64,000 nt of DNA. It comes from Planococcus versutus. GTDB taxonomy: Bacteria; Bacillota; Bacilli; Bacillales_A; Planococcaceae. Where the stretch lies: contig NZ_CP016540.2 of assembly GCF_001186155.3 (NCBI RefSeq), positions 901,001 to 965,000 of the forward strand, in the 5' to 3' direction. This document shows positions 27,155-35,978 of the stretch, in pieces (position 1 is the first letter of the stretch; every line of letters begins with the position of its first letter). The notes under the pieces were generated by a model. It did no database searches. It saw only the letters and a list, made by a program, of their open reading frames with translations, and had not been told where the DNA came from. A program made the position numbers and the translations under genes.

Positions 27155-27172
27155 GAAGTTCTCAGCGGTTTT
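27144..27172. terminator. Bidirectional terminator containing both convergent stop codons
   Basis: A 14-bp perfect inverted repeat (AAAACCGCTGAGAA and complement around one central base). It includes TGA of the DinB gene (27152-27154) and TGA of the carbonic anhydrase gene (27162-27164 on the minus strand), and so both proteins end in Asn-Arg. Confidence 0.9.
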
Positions 27173-27728
27173 CGTTGCCATTAATGACAACGTCTAGTTT
27201 ACCGGTAGTGGGATCAATCACTAATCCATGAACAGGAACAGAACTGTCGAGCAATGGATGGTGACGAACCATATTGACACTATGCGTAACGCTTTGTCTC
27301 ACATCATCAAAACCACGAAGCCATCCTTCAAGGTCAACTCCAGAGTACTCCATCATTTCAATTGTCTTCTCATCTATTCCGCGCGCTACCATTTTTTTCA
27401 ACATGTCACGGGGTTTAATCGCAGACATTCCGCAATCATGGTGTCCGATAATATAGATTTCATCAGCATTTAATTCGTATACAGCGACAATCAAGCTACG
27501 CATAATTCCACCAAACGGATGGTTTATAACAGCTCCAGCACTTTTGACAATTTTAACATCACCATTTTTAAAGTTCATTGCTTTTGGCAACATCTCAAAA
27601 AGCCGAGTATCCATACATGTTAAAATAACTACTTTCTTATCTGGGAACTTCGTGGTCATGTACTGTTCGTATCGCTTTTCTTTTACAAACTCTTCGTTGT
27701 ACTCTAAAATTTGATCTATTAAAGCCAT
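27162..27728 (-). CDS. Beta-class carbonic anhydrase
   Basis: A 188-residue zinc enzyme interconverting carbon dioxide and bicarbonate. Zinc ligands are Cys38, His96 and Cys99 (GHHDCGM), with the Asp40-Arg42 dyad in CMDTR needed for catalysis. It resembles B. subtilis YtiB. AGGAGGAAAC precedes the ATG. Single gene; its 3' end overlaps the hairpin shared with the DinB gene. Confidence 0.93.
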   Translation of the reverse strand: MALIDQILEYNEEFVKEKRYEQYMTTKFPDKKVVILTCMDTRLFEMLPKAMNFKNGDVKIVKSAGAVINHPFGGIMRSLIVAVYELNADEIYIIGHHDCGMSAIKPRDMLKKMVARGIDEKTIEMMEYSGVDLEGWLRGFDDVRQSVTHSVNMVRHHPLLDSSVPVHGLVIDPTTGKLDVVINGNENR

Positions 27729-27888
27729 TATTGTTTCCTCCTCATCGATTGGTGACTTTTTAAGTTTAATCCAAATATCTGAAAAATACGAACGGATTTT
27801 TTCAGATATTAAAAAATTAGTAAAAAAGTCTTCTTTTCTTCTTCACTTTTAACAATAGCATGTTCCTTACAAAAAAAGACGATAACAA

Positions 27889-27926
27889 AAGGCTGAAAGT
27901 AAACCTATAGACGGTCTATCTTCAGC
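27889..27926 (-). terminator. Terminator of the MreB-family gene
   Basis: On the minus strand GGCTGAA pairs with TTCAGCC across a 24-base interior that itself contains ATAGAC/GTCTAT; followed by TTTTGTT. Confidence 0.65.
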
Positions 27927-27934
27927 CTTCACTA

Positions 27935-28942
27935 TTAACGTGACATTTTTTCTAGTTGTTTAATCATCGTTAATGATAATCCCGTCCCAATAGCGACAGA
28001 TTCTAACGGTTGCGGAGCTATATGGATGGGTACGGAAATTTCCTTAGACAGCCATTCTTGCATTCCTTTTAACAACGCGCCGCCTCCTGAAATAACCAAG
28101 CCTTGGTCAACCATGTCACCTGACAGTTCAGCTGGACAATTTTCTAAAGTTGCACGAATGCATTCCAAAATAGCATACAGTGATTCTTTTAACGCTTCTT
28201 GAACTTCAAGTGAACTCAAATTGATGGTTTTAGGTAGACCCGTCATTATGTCACGACCCCGAATTTCCATATGCTCAGCTTCATGAGGAACTGGTGCATA
28301 TCCAATTTCCTTTTTGATGTTCTCCGCAGTACGATCGCCAATCAAAACATTATACTGCTTTCTAACAAAGTGAATGATTGCTTCATCCATACGATCTCCT
28401 GCCACTTTAACCGTATTTGAGGAAACAACACCACCAAAAGAAATAATACCAACTTCTGTAGTCCCGCCACCAATATCGACAATGACGCTCGCTACGGGTT
28501 CACTAATGGGCAAGCCCGCACCGATCGCGGCTGCAACAGTTTCTTCAATCAAATGAACCGTTTTTGCGCCACCATATTTTACGGCATCATGTATTTCACG
28601 GCGCTCTACGGCAGTCGCACCAGAAGGAGTACAAACCATGACGCTTGGTTTACGAAAAGCGCTTCCCAGTTCCTTTGCAGCGCGTTCCATAATGAGTTTA
28701 AGCAAACTTCTAGTTACATCAAAATCTGCGATAACACCGTCTCGTAAAGGTCGAATAACCAGAATAGAATCTGGCGCTTTACCAAGCATGGCTTTTGCTT
28801 CTGTGCCGATAGCTAAAACAGTCCGTGTTTTTGCATCTACAGCAACGACAGAAGGTTCATTTATAATAATCCCTTTTTCTTTTGTATAAACTAGTATATT
28901 TGCAGTACCTAAATCAATTCCAATAGCTGTTGCAGAAAACAT
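27935..28942 (-). CDS. Rod-shape determining actin homologue (MreB/Mbl/MreBH family)
   Basis: A 335-residue actin-like ATPase that organises lateral wall synthesis on the membrane. Actin-type nucleotide motifs are present: [12 protein letters not shown] (phosphate 1), [11 protein letters not shown] (phosphate 2) and [11 protein letters not shown] (adenosine). It stands alone rather than beside mreC-mreD, which with the length of 335 suggests Mbl or MreBH rather than MreB itself. ATG 28942 has AGGAGG nine bases upstream; a TTG two codons earlier is too close to that site. Confidence 0.9.
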   Translation of the reverse strand: MFSATAIGIDLGTANILVYTKEKGIIINEPSVVAVDAKTRTVLAIGTEAKAMLGKAPDSILVIRPLRDGVIADFDVTRSLLKLIMERAAKELGSAFRKPSVMVCTPSGATAVERREIHDAVKYGGAKTVHLIEETVAAAIGAGLPISEPVASVIVDIGGGTTEVGIISFGGVVSSNTVKVAGDRMDEAIIHFVRKQYNVLIGDRTAENIKKEIGYAPVPHEAEHMEIRGRDIMTGLPKTINLSSLEVQEALKESLYAILECIRATLENCPAELSGDMVDQGLVISGGGALLKGMQEWLSKEISVPIHIAPQPLESVAIGTGLSLTMIKQLEKMSR

Positions 28943-29080
28943 GCCCAAATTCCTCCTATAAATAAAACAATAATTAGTAGAGATTTTACCATTGTTAAAG
29001 AATATGCGAAAGAGTCGAAGGAACTTAATGTAATGAAAAAATAAAGAGCTGATTTTGAAAATAGATAGCCATAAAAAGAT

Positions 29081-29112
29081 AAAAACCGACTCTACTAAAA
29101 GAGTCGGTTTTT
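29081..29112. terminator. Hairpin terminator downstream of the 46-residue membrane protein gene
   Basis: Twelve-base perfect stem AAAAACCGACTC with its complement, 8-base loop (29093-29100); T-run on the minus strand ends the small gene at 29118. Confidence 0.9.
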
Positions 29113-29117
29113 ATCGC

Positions 29118-29258
29118 TTAGTATTTTTTTTCGGGAATGGGATCTACATGCTCTGCGTCGTGTGAGTCAAGTCCTTTTCCAAGAAAGTGAAGAAGCACGA
29201 AGAAAAACAAGAAAATTACGACTACGAAACCAAGAACTACGGTAATGCCATAAACCAT
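29118..29258 (-). CDS. Small single-span membrane protein
   Basis: A 46-residue protein with one long hydrophobic helix (about residues 2-26, VVVIFLFFFVLLHFL) and a charged tail containing HVDPIPEKKY. GGAG eight bases before the ATG and a strong terminator after the stop support it as a gene. The arrangement of one helix followed by an acidic, proline-containing tail is reminiscent of YtzI-type small proteins of Bacillus, but this is only a weak resemblance. Function unknown. Confidence 0.68.
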   Translation of the reverse strand: MVYGITVVLGFVVVIFLFFFVLLHFLGKGLDSHDAEHVDPIPEKKY

Positions 29259-29342
29259 AATGATAACTCCTCTCTACCTGTAATTATCAATATTAAGTAT
29301 ACATGATTTGGGAGGAAAAAATAAGTGTCGAATTATCGAGAC

Positions 29343-30575
29343 TTAAAATGCCCAGTTGCCACCACGGAAAATGGGTTCACGAGTGCCATCTGCTAATATG
29401 CCATCAATATCCATTTCAGGTGAGCCTACCATAAAGTCCACGTGTGTAATACTTTGATTTAAGCCATGATCAAGTAAATCTTCCGAAGACATTGATTTTC
29501 CGCCTTCGATACAAAACGCGTAAGCACTTCCAATAGCAAAATGGTTTGACGCATTTTCATCAAACAATGTATTGTAAAATAAAATATTTGAATCAGAAAT
29601 TGGTGATTGATGAGGGACCAATGCAACTTCGCCTAAGAAATGTGAGCCTTCATCTGTTGCAACAAGCTGTTTTAAAACATCTTCACCTTGAGCAGCTGTT
29701 ACGTCAACAATTTTTCCATTCTCAAATGTTACTTTGAAATCATCGATAATATTTCCACCATAGCTTAACGGTTTAGTACTTGATACATAACCGTTTACAC
29801 CTGTTTTATGTGGCACAGTAAAAACTTCTTCTGTTGGCATGTTCGCCATAAAAGCATCGCCTTTTTCGTTAAGTGATCCGGCTCCACACCAAAGATGACC
29901 TTTTGGTAGTGCTACTTCTAAGTCTGTTTTAGGCGATGTATAGTGAAGTTTTGCGTATTTTTTGTCATTCAAGTAATCTACTTTCGTATGAAGCAAACGA
30001 TCATGCTCTGCCCATGCTTGAATCGGCTGATCTAAATCTGCGCGAACCGCTTTGAAAATCGCATCCCAAAGTGTATCGACTTGTTGTTCTTTTGCTACGT
30101 CTGGAAAGACTTTAGCAGCCCACTTTTCAGAAGGTGCTGCGACAACAGTCCAACTGATTTTATCAGATTGAACATATTGACGGTATTTACTTAACGCTTG
30201 CCCTGTTGCTTTTTGTGAAGCAGCAATGCGTTTCGAATCAATTCCTGCGAGTAAATCAGGACTTTGTGACACGACACTAATAAATGCAGCACCTTGCTCT
30301 GCAAGTTGTTCACGTTCTTGAACTTTCCACGCGGGATACTGCGAGAACGAATCTTCAGGAGCAAGTTCAAAACGTAGACGTGAAATCGTGTCATCTGCCC
30401 AATCTACATGGACTTGTTGAGCCCCTGTTTCGTAAGCTTTTTTTGTAAGTAAACGAACAAAAGGTGCAGAATCAATAGCAGCAGCAATATAAAGTTGCTG
30501 ACCTGGTTGAATATTTACGCCCACTCTTATAGTCAGTTCAGCATAGCGAGCTAATTTTTCGTCAAAAGATGTCAA
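29343..30575 (-). CDS. Aminopeptidase, peptidase family M29 (second copy)
   Basis: A 410-residue paralogue of the enzyme at 17891-19120. The metal-binding segments are conserved: NMPTEEV, FLGEVALVPH, ENASNHFAIG and DIDG, but the position that reads SEHMDIDG in the first copy reads SPEMDIDG here, so one expected His is missing at that point. A TTG start at 30575 is favoured since GGAG lies eight bases upstream; an ATG six codons earlier overlaps that site. Monocistronic, divergent from psuK. Confidence 0.88.
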   Translation of the reverse strand: MTSFDEKLARYAELTIRVGVNIQPGQQLYIAAAIDSAPFVRLLTKKAYETGAQQVHVDWADDTISRLRFELAPEDSFSQYPAWKVQEREQLAEQGAAFISVVSQSPDLLAGIDSKRIAASQKATGQALSKYRQYVQSDKISWTVVAAPSEKWAAKVFPDVAKEQQVDTLWDAIFKAVRADLDQPIQAWAEHDRLLHTKVDYLNDKKYAKLHYTSPKTDLEVALPKGHLWCGAGSLNEKGDAFMANMPTEEVFTVPHKTGVNGYVSSTKPLSYGGNIIDDFKVTFENGKIVDVTAAQGEDVLKQLVATDEGSHFLGEVALVPHQSPISDSNILFYNTLFDENASNHFAIGSAYAFCIEGGKSMSSEDLLDHGLNQSITHVDFMVGSPEMDIDGILADGTREPIFRGGNWAF

Positions 30576-30664
30576 ATAAATCTCTCCTCTCATCTTATTC
30601 TATAGTAGCAATTTTCATTCACTACCTGCAATCATTTATATCGAAATACGAAATAATCTTTTTC

Positions 30665-30693
30665 TTGCATTTTTCATTATAAAAGTTTATAAT
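30665..30693 (+). promoter_or_regulatory. SigA-type promoter of psuK-psuG
   Basis: TTGCAT (30665-30670), 17-base spacer, perfect TATAAT (30688-30693), 31 bases before the psuK start. Confidence 0.8.
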
Positions 30694-30724
30694 TTAAACA
30701 AGTGTTTGAAATGGAGGTGTTACG

Positions 30725-31819
30725 ATGAATCCGAAAGAAGTCGAAGTGCTGGAACTGATTCGCCAGAATCCTTATTTGTCTCAGCAGGAAATGGCTGAAC
30801 GCTTAGACATGTCCAGACCTTCGCTTGCAAACTTTATCTCTAATTTAATGAAGCAAGGAAAAATTTTAGGTCGTGCTTATGTATTGCCAGAAGAAAAAAC
30901 AATTATATGTATCGGTGGAGCAAACGTTGACCGAAAGTTTCTTATGGAGCATACAGCACAAATGGGGACTTCGAATCCTGCCTCAGTTTCAGGGAGTGTA
31001 GGTGGAGTAGCTAGAAATGTTGCGGAGAACTTAGGTCGGTTAGGTCATTCAGTCAAACTGTTATCCATTGTTGGAAATGATTCTGAATGGGGATTGATTA
31101 AATCAGCTTCTAGCTCATATATGTCTACTGAACTGACAAAAGTAGTTGAAGGTAGTTCAACAGGAACATATACAGCGATTCTAGAGCCAAATGGTGAAAT
31201 GCTATTAGCGATGGCTGATATGAAAATCTACGATGCGTTGACAGCGACGTATGTTGCTAAAAACGATAGTGCCTTGTTGTCTGCAGCTTTTCTTGTCATC
31301 GATTTAAATTGTCCAGCTGAAACGGTAGAATATGTGCGACAGTTGGCGCTTGCTAATGAAATTCCATTAGCGGTTATCCCTGTTTCTGCTCCAAAAATGA
31401 ATCGTTTGAGAGAAGACTTAACAGGGATTAGTTGGCTAATTTTAAATCAAGATGAAGCAAGCAAGTACTTGCAGCTGGATATTGCATCAACTGAAGATTG
31501 CTATCAGGCAGTTGAACAGTTCTTGAATCGTGGAGCACGAACAGTAGTTATAACAGGTGGAAAAACTGGTGCTGTGGCTGGGGATTCTACTGGAATTTAT
31601 CATTATAAATCGATTCAAGTTGACCATGTGATAGATGTCACAGGAGCAGGAGATGCTTTTTCCAGTGCAATTGTTCATAGTGTATTGGACAATCGAGAGC
31701 TCAAAGCCACTATTCGATCAGGGATGGTCAATGCCGCAAAAACTTTAGAAAGCAATTTGACCGTTCGTCATGAACTGACAGCGGTACAACTACAAAAAGA
31801 ACTGGAGGAATTACAATGA
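30725..31819 (+). CDS. psuK: Pseudouridine kinase with N-terminal winged helix domain
   Basis: A 364-residue PfkB-family kinase preceded by a DNA-binding type winged helix (about residues 1-55, [21 protein letters not shown]). The kinase starts at [13 protein letters not shown] and ends with the DVTGAGDAF anion hole and catalytic Asp motif. Downstream psuG overlaps by four bases, which identifies the substrate as pseudouridine: PsuK makes pseudouridine 5'-phosphate for PsuG to cleave. The N-terminal domain may allow self-regulation; that is inference. Confidence 0.92.
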   Translation: MNPKEVEVLELIRQNPYLSQQEMAERLDMSRPSLANFISNLMKQGKILGRAYVLPEEKTIICIGGANVDRKFLMEHTAQMGTSNPASVSGSVGGVARNVAENLGRLGHSVKLLSIVGNDSEWGLIKSASSSYMSTELTKVVEGSSTGTYTAILEPNGEMLLAMADMKIYDALTATYVAKNDSALLSAAFLVIDLNCPAETVEYVRQLALANEIPLAVIPVSAPKMNRLREDLTGISWLILNQDEASKYLQLDIASTEDCYQAVEQFLNRGARTVVITGGKTGAVAGDSTGIYHYKSIQVDHVIDVTGAGDAFSSAIVHSVLDNRELKATIRSGMVNAAKTLESNLTVRHELTAVQLQKELEELQ

Positions 31820-32727
31820 ACGCAATGATTTCTTATTCAACTGAAGTACAACAAGCAATAGAGGGCAAAAAACCCATCGTCGCACTTGAGTCTACAATCA
31901 TCTCACACGGAATGCCTTATCCGCAGAACGTAGAAACAGCGCGTATTGTCGAACAAATTATTCGCGATAACGGTGCGGTTCCTGCAACAATCGCCATTAT
32001 GGACGGCAAAATAAAAATTGGTTTGTCTGAAGAAGAACTGGAGTTACTCGGAAACACACCAGGTGTTTCTAAAGTATCTAGAAGAGATATTGGCCAAGTG
32101 ATTGCAACGAAAAAAATTGGAGCAACTACTGTAGCGGCAACAATGATTTGTGCTGAACTTGCAGGTATTCGTGTTTTCGCTACTGGTGGAATTGGCGGAG
32201 TGCATAGAGGTGCAGAAACAACTATGGATATTTCAGCAGACTTAGAAGAACTATCAAATACAGGAGTTGCAGTCGTGTGTGCCGGTGCGAAATCGATTTT
32301 GGATATTGGATTAACATTGGAGTATCTTGAGACAAAAGGTGTGCCGGTTATTGGATATCAAACAGATGTAATGCCAGCATTTTATACACGTTCAAGTAGC
32401 TTCGATTTAACTTTCCGCACAGATAGTGCAGAAGAATTAGCTAAAGTTCTTAAAGCAAAATGGGATTTAGGCATTGATGGCGGAGCAGTGATTGCTAACC
32501 CAATTCCTGCACAACACGCCTTAGAAGAATCGTTCATCAATGACATTATTGCTCAAGCGATGACTGAAGCAAAAGAAAATAACATTTCAGGTAAAGAAGT
32601 AACACCTTTTCTTTTAGGAAAAGTAAAAGAATTGACTAAAGGATCGAGTTTAGTTGCTAACATCGAGTTAGTTAAACACAACGCAAAAGTCGGAGCAGAA
32701 CTTGCTGTTGCATACAACAAGCTTTAA
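31816..32727 (+). CDS. psuG: Pseudouridine-5'-phosphate glycosidase
   Basis: A 303-residue enzyme that breaks the C-glycosidic bond of pseudouridine 5'-phosphate to uracil and ribose 5-phosphate. The N-terminal [15 protein letters not shown] motif, the catalytic Lys region ([14 protein letters not shown]) and the [14 protein letters not shown] loop are characteristic. GGAGGA precedes ATG 31816, which overlaps the psuK stop. Together the two genes form a complete salvage pathway for pseudouridine from RNA turnover. Confidence 0.95.
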   Translation: MNAMISYSTEVQQAIEGKKPIVALESTIISHGMPYPQNVETARIVEQIIRDNGAVPATIAIMDGKIKIGLSEEELELLGNTPGVSKVSRRDIGQVIATKKIGATTVAATMICAELAGIRVFATGGIGGVHRGAETTMDISADLEELSNTGVAVVCAGAKSILDIGLTLEYLETKGVPVIGYQTDVMPAFYTRSSSFDLTFRTDSAEELAKVLKAKWDLGIDGGAVIANPIPAQHALEESFINDIIAQAMTEAKENNISGKEVTPFLLGKVKELTKGSSLVANIELVKHNAKVGAELAVAYNKL

Positions 32728-32742
32728 GCATTACCTTTTGAA

Positions 32743-32771
32743 AAGAAGTCCGTTTGTGGGCTTCTTTTTTT
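32743..32771 (+). terminator. Terminator after psuG
   Basis: Stem AAGAAGTCC / GGGCTTCTT with one T-G pair, followed by a T run. Confidence 0.85.
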
Positions 32772-32838
32772 GTTGAAAAAAATTAAGAGTTTTCAGTTGC
32801 TTTCATTTTGGGTAAAGAGAAAAGAGGGGATGAGATAT

Positions 32839-34146
32839 ATGAAGGCTGATGTATTTATTGGTGGCGGCGGAATTGGCGGATTGACGCTTGCCTTAAAATT
32901 GGTACGGCGCGGAATCGTCGTTGTTCTCGCCGAACGAATGGCTATGAAAGCTCCTACATATAAAGGAGAGCTCTTACAACCAAAAAGTATGCAAATTTTT
33001 GATAAACTTGGACTATATGAAAAAATACGTAGTCATTCAAATGAAATTAACGTATTAGACATGCTTGAGCTTTCAAGTTCCCTTCAAGTAAAAGACCGGG
33101 CGTTCATGGATTATAGCGTACTGCCAGGAAAGTACAACGCTGCTTATATGATGCATCATGAAGAGTTAAAGTCAGTTATTTTAAATACAGCATGCGAGTT
33201 TGAGAATTTTCATTACTTGATAGGTACCGTTTGTAAAGGATATGGAGAAAATACAGCATTACTTCAAAAAGGCACAGAGAAATTTGAAGTAGAAGCTAAG
33301 TTTTTCTTTGGAGCGGAAGGTCGTTCTTCTGTAACGCGTAAAGCAATAGAAATTGAAGTAAAACAAACTACGTATAATCACCACTTTTTAACGGTTACTT
33401 TTCCACGAGCTGAAGATTTTACAGATGGCAAAATTATTTCTACATATAACCGCTTTCTAGGACTTTTCCCATTACCAGATAACCAAGTCCGTAGTGTATA
33501 TTTAATACCACCAGGAGATTACAAGCAATTAAAAGAAAAGCCAATTAGTCACTTTCACAAACTTTATACAGATTTGGCTCCTGCTGTAGATGGATACGTT
33601 CAGCAACTTACGGATTGGAAAAAAATTCAACTGATGATTCCAGTTATGTATCACGCAAATTCATACGTTAAAAGCAATAAAGCAATCATCGGTGACGCCT
33701 GCCACGCAGTTCACCCCATGGCAGGAGAAGGCATGAACATGGCTATTCAAGATGCAGATATTTTGGGGGAATTGACAGCGGATATGTTTGAGCAAGACAA
33801 AAAGGATTCCACTAATTTAACTTGGTATGAGCGTGTTCGTTACAAACGAGCAGACCATGTCATACAGTTGAGTCACCTAGCAGCTTTAGCCTATTCGTTT
33901 CCATTTAAACCGGTGAGCTATTTACGTCAACGAACATTCGATCGCTTGGAAGAAGATCGCATTCTTCATTTTAAACAAATGTTGAATGTTTCAGGACTAG
34001 GCATGTGGAAAGAAAATGTGCACGATCGATTTATTCAAGGCGGGATTATGCCAGTACGTATGAAGGATTTAACAAAAGACACAAAAAAATTAAAGTATTA
34101 TACATCGGATGAAGATTATCCATGGAAAACGGAGGGACTCAAATGA
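32839..34146 (+). CDS. FAD-dependent monooxygenase (UbiH/PHBH family)
   Basis: A 435-residue flavoprotein hydroxylase. The N-terminal Rossmann motif GGGGIGG is at residues 8-14 and the second FAD motif GDACHAVHPMAGEGMN at about 285-300. Such enzymes hydroxylate aromatic or quinone substrates with NAD(P)H and oxygen. ATG 32839 (MKADVFIGG) is chosen; an ATG three codons earlier abuts the AGAGGGG site. The stop overlaps the downstream methyltransferase start, so the pair probably performs hydroxylation followed by methylation on one substrate, which cannot be named from sequence. Confidence 0.85.
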   Translation: MKADVFIGGGGIGGLTLALKLVRRGIVVVLAERMAMKAPTYKGELLQPKSMQIFDKLGLYEKIRSHSNEINVLDMLELSSSLQVKDRAFMDYSVLPGKYNAAYMMHHEELKSVILNTACEFENFHYLIGTVCKGYGENTALLQKGTEKFEVEAKFFFGAEGRSSVTRKAIEIEVKQTTYNHHFLTVTFPRAEDFTDGKIISTYNRFLGLFPLPDNQVRSVYLIPPGDYKQLKEKPISHFHKLYTDLAPAVDGYVQQLTDWKKIQLMIPVMYHANSYVKSNKAIIGDACHAVHPMAGEGMNMAIQDADILGELTADMFEQDKKDSTNLTWYERVRYKRADHVIQLSHLAALAYSFPFKPVSYLRQRTFDRLEEDRILHFKQMLNVSGLGMWKENVHDRFIQGGIMPVRMKDLTKDTKKLKYYTSDEDYPWKTEGLK

Positions 34147-35129
34147 TAGATGTGATGAAGATGTTTAAAGCAAGAATGTACATGAAACGAAACGAGCCTT
34201 TTTTATATAGCTGGCACGCATATGTCGGATATGAATTAGACTTGTTTAAAGCTTTCGATCGGCCGATGACAAAATTTGACGTGTCAGACGCATTGCAACT
34301 TGATGAAGATCTTTTAAAACAGTGGGTAAGCATTGGTGTGTCGATTGGTCATTTGAAAGAAATGGGAAGAGAGCGTTACAAAACATGGAATGCCTGGAAG
34401 TTACCAAAACCAAAAGGCAACAATTCCTCAGGTGTGTTACTGAAAGAAATGATGGAGTTGCATATTCCGACACTTTTAAGCTATCCAGACATGATGCGCA
34501 ATCAAGAACGTCTTCATTACGATGAAGAAAAACATGCACCGACAGTAGCAGAAACAAGTCGTTTGTTAGAAGTATTAGCCTTGCCTAAAATAACTAGACG
34601 TCTAAAAGAAACCCACGCGAATACGGTAGTGGATATTGGTTGCGGTGAAGGTGGATATATTAAGAAACTAGCAGAACGTTTTCCAAATACACATTTCACT
34701 GGGATTGAAATTAGTCCTTCTGTAACAAAAATCGCAAAAGTCTTAACAAAAGACAATAAAAACATTTTAATTGAAAATGCAGATCTTTGGCAGTACAAAC
34801 CTGATGAGCCACTAGACATGGTCATGATGAACAACGTCATTCACTACATCGACCTTGAAAAACGCCAAGAGCTTTTTAATGAATTGGCTAGCTGGATTAA
34901 AGAAGAAGGAATGATGTCCATCATTACACCGATAGCAGGAGATAGTGACAGTCCGCCTTTCGCAAATGTCTTTAATAGCTTCTTCTCGTCATTCGATAAC
35001 TTATACCGATTACCTGAACGTGAAGAATTAGCCAAGTGGGGAGAACAAGCAGGACTCGAATTGCTTAATATCCAAACTGTCATAAAAGAAGGCGGCTGGT
35101 ACGTCGTGCATTATAAAAAGAAAAGCTGA
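34143..35129 (+). CDS. Class I SAM-dependent methyltransferase (O-methyltransferase type)
   Basis: A 328-residue methyltransferase with an N-terminal helical dimerisation-type region (residues 1-140, as in small-molecule O-methyltransferases) and a Rossmann domain with motif I VVDIGCGEGGY near residue 160 and FTGIEISPS motif II. GGAGGG and an ATGA overlap couple it to the FAD monooxygenase. Its last codons (AAG AAA AGC TGA) coincide with the start of the 122-bp tandem repeat array. The substrate is unknown; the partner suggests a hydroxylated aromatic or quinone-like compound. Confidence 0.84.
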   Translation: MIDVMKMFKARMYMKRNEPFLYSWHAYVGYELDLFKAFDRPMTKFDVSDALQLDEDLLKQWVSIGVSIGHLKEMGRERYKTWNAWKLPKPKGNNSSGVLLKEMMELHIPTLLSYPDMMRNQERLHYDEEKHAPTVAETSRLLEVLALPKITRRLKETHANTVVDIGCGEGGYIKKLAERFPNTHFTGIEISPSVTKIAKVLTKDNKNILIENADLWQYKPDEPLDMVMMNNVIHYIDLEKRQELFNELASWIKEEGMMSIITPIAGDSDSPPFANVFNSFFSSFDNLYRLPEREELAKWGEQAGLELLNIQTVIKEGGWYVVHYKKKS

Positions 35130-35643
35130 GGAAGCCGTTAAGGTTCGACAGGCATAAGTCAGACTGGCGAAGCGGTATGTTTTCAGCCGCACAGCCGGGA
35201 TGACTTATGATCCGAGAACCTGGCTTCTAAAGCTAGACAAAGAAAAGCTGAGGAAGCCGTTAAGGTTCGACAGGCATAAGACAGACTGGCGAAGCGGTAT
35301 GTTTTCAGCCGCACAGCCGGGATGACTTATGATCCGAGAACCTGGCTTCTAAAGCTAGACAAAGAAAAGCTGAGGAAGCCGTTAAGGTTCGACAGGCATA
35401 AGATAGACTGGCGAAGCGGTATGTTTTCAGCCGCACAGCCGGGATGACTTATGATCCGAGAACCTGGCTTCTAAAGCTAGACAAAGAAAAGCGGAAGAAG
35501 CCGTTAAGGTTCGACAGGCATAAGACAGACTGGCGAAGCGGTATGTTTTCAGCCGCACAGCCGGGATGACTTATGATCCGAGAACCTGGCTTCTGAAGCT
35601 AGACAAAGAAAAGCTGAGGAAGCCGTTAAGGTTCGACAGGCAT
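35121..35643 (+). repeat. Tandem array of a 122-bp hairpin-forming repeat (4 full copies plus truncated fifth)
   Basis: Units begin at 35121, 35243, 35365, 35487 and 35609, exactly 122 bases apart; the fifth stops after about 35 bases. Copies differ at only a few positions (a T/A and C/T change in the inner stem, and a small cluster at the start and end of copy 4). Each unit can fold as a ~97-nt imperfect hairpin: GAAGCC/GGCTTC outermost, AGGTTC/GAACCT, CATAAG/CTTATG (9 bp in copy 1), CTGGC/GCCGG and GCGG/CCGC around an 11-base loop. Units are joined by AGCTAGACAAAGAAAAGC, which resembles joining sequences of Bacillales intergenic repeats I recall. No open frame runs through it. Confidence 0.97.
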
Positions 35644-35649
35644 CAAGTA

Positions 35650-35703
35650 AATAACACCAAAAACCCCCTGAAGAGATAATCTTCAGGGGTTTTTGGTGTT
35701 ATT
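35650..35703. terminator. Very strong bidirectional terminator closing the repeat array
   Basis: More than 20 bp of near-perfect stem (AATAACACCAAAAACCCC... and complement) with a GATAA loop; the minus-strand yfkK-like stop codon (35699-35701) lies in its right arm. Confidence 0.95.
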
Positions 35704-35920
35704 TACGTAGCGAACCAAGTTCAGTTGCAATAGCCTGCATTTCACTTGTACTAAATTTGTCGCGAGTTGCAACCACTTCGTACAGTTCATGCAAATCCTC
35801 ATATTGAGAAGCATTAAAGTGTTCAGCTTTCATCGCATCCACATTGACCATGCGCAATTTTGCTTTTATTTCTTCAATCATAAAGCTAACATTTTCTGGA
35901 GATGGTATTGATAAGTCCAT
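35699..35920 (-). CDS. yfkK: DUF1128 (UPF0435) protein, YfkK-like
   Basis: A 73-residue protein matching the DUF1128 family in length and in the N-terminal [12 protein letters not shown] and C-terminal [17 protein letters not shown] segments. Function is unknown. It follows the symporter gene on the same strand by 58 bases and shares the region with the YtxH and YihY genes, as yfkK does with yfkI and yfkH in B. subtilis. The stop overlaps a terminator arm. Confidence 0.9.
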   Translation of the reverse strand: MDLSIPSPENVSFMIEEIKAKLRMVNVDAMKAEHFNASQYEDLHELYEVVATRDKFSTSEMQAIATELGSLRK

Positions 35921-35978
35921 GATAAGTTCCTACCTTTCAAGTGAATATGCTTTATCATTTCACTATTCAAATGCAATG

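Noticed and set aside
34322..34840. Several frames over 60 codons on both strands inside the methyltransferase gene
   Set aside because: They are shadows of a well supported gene in another frame.
35121..35643. CRISPR array
   Set aside because: The regularly spaced repeats are 122 bases with no unique spacers between them; units abut directly, and no cas genes are near.
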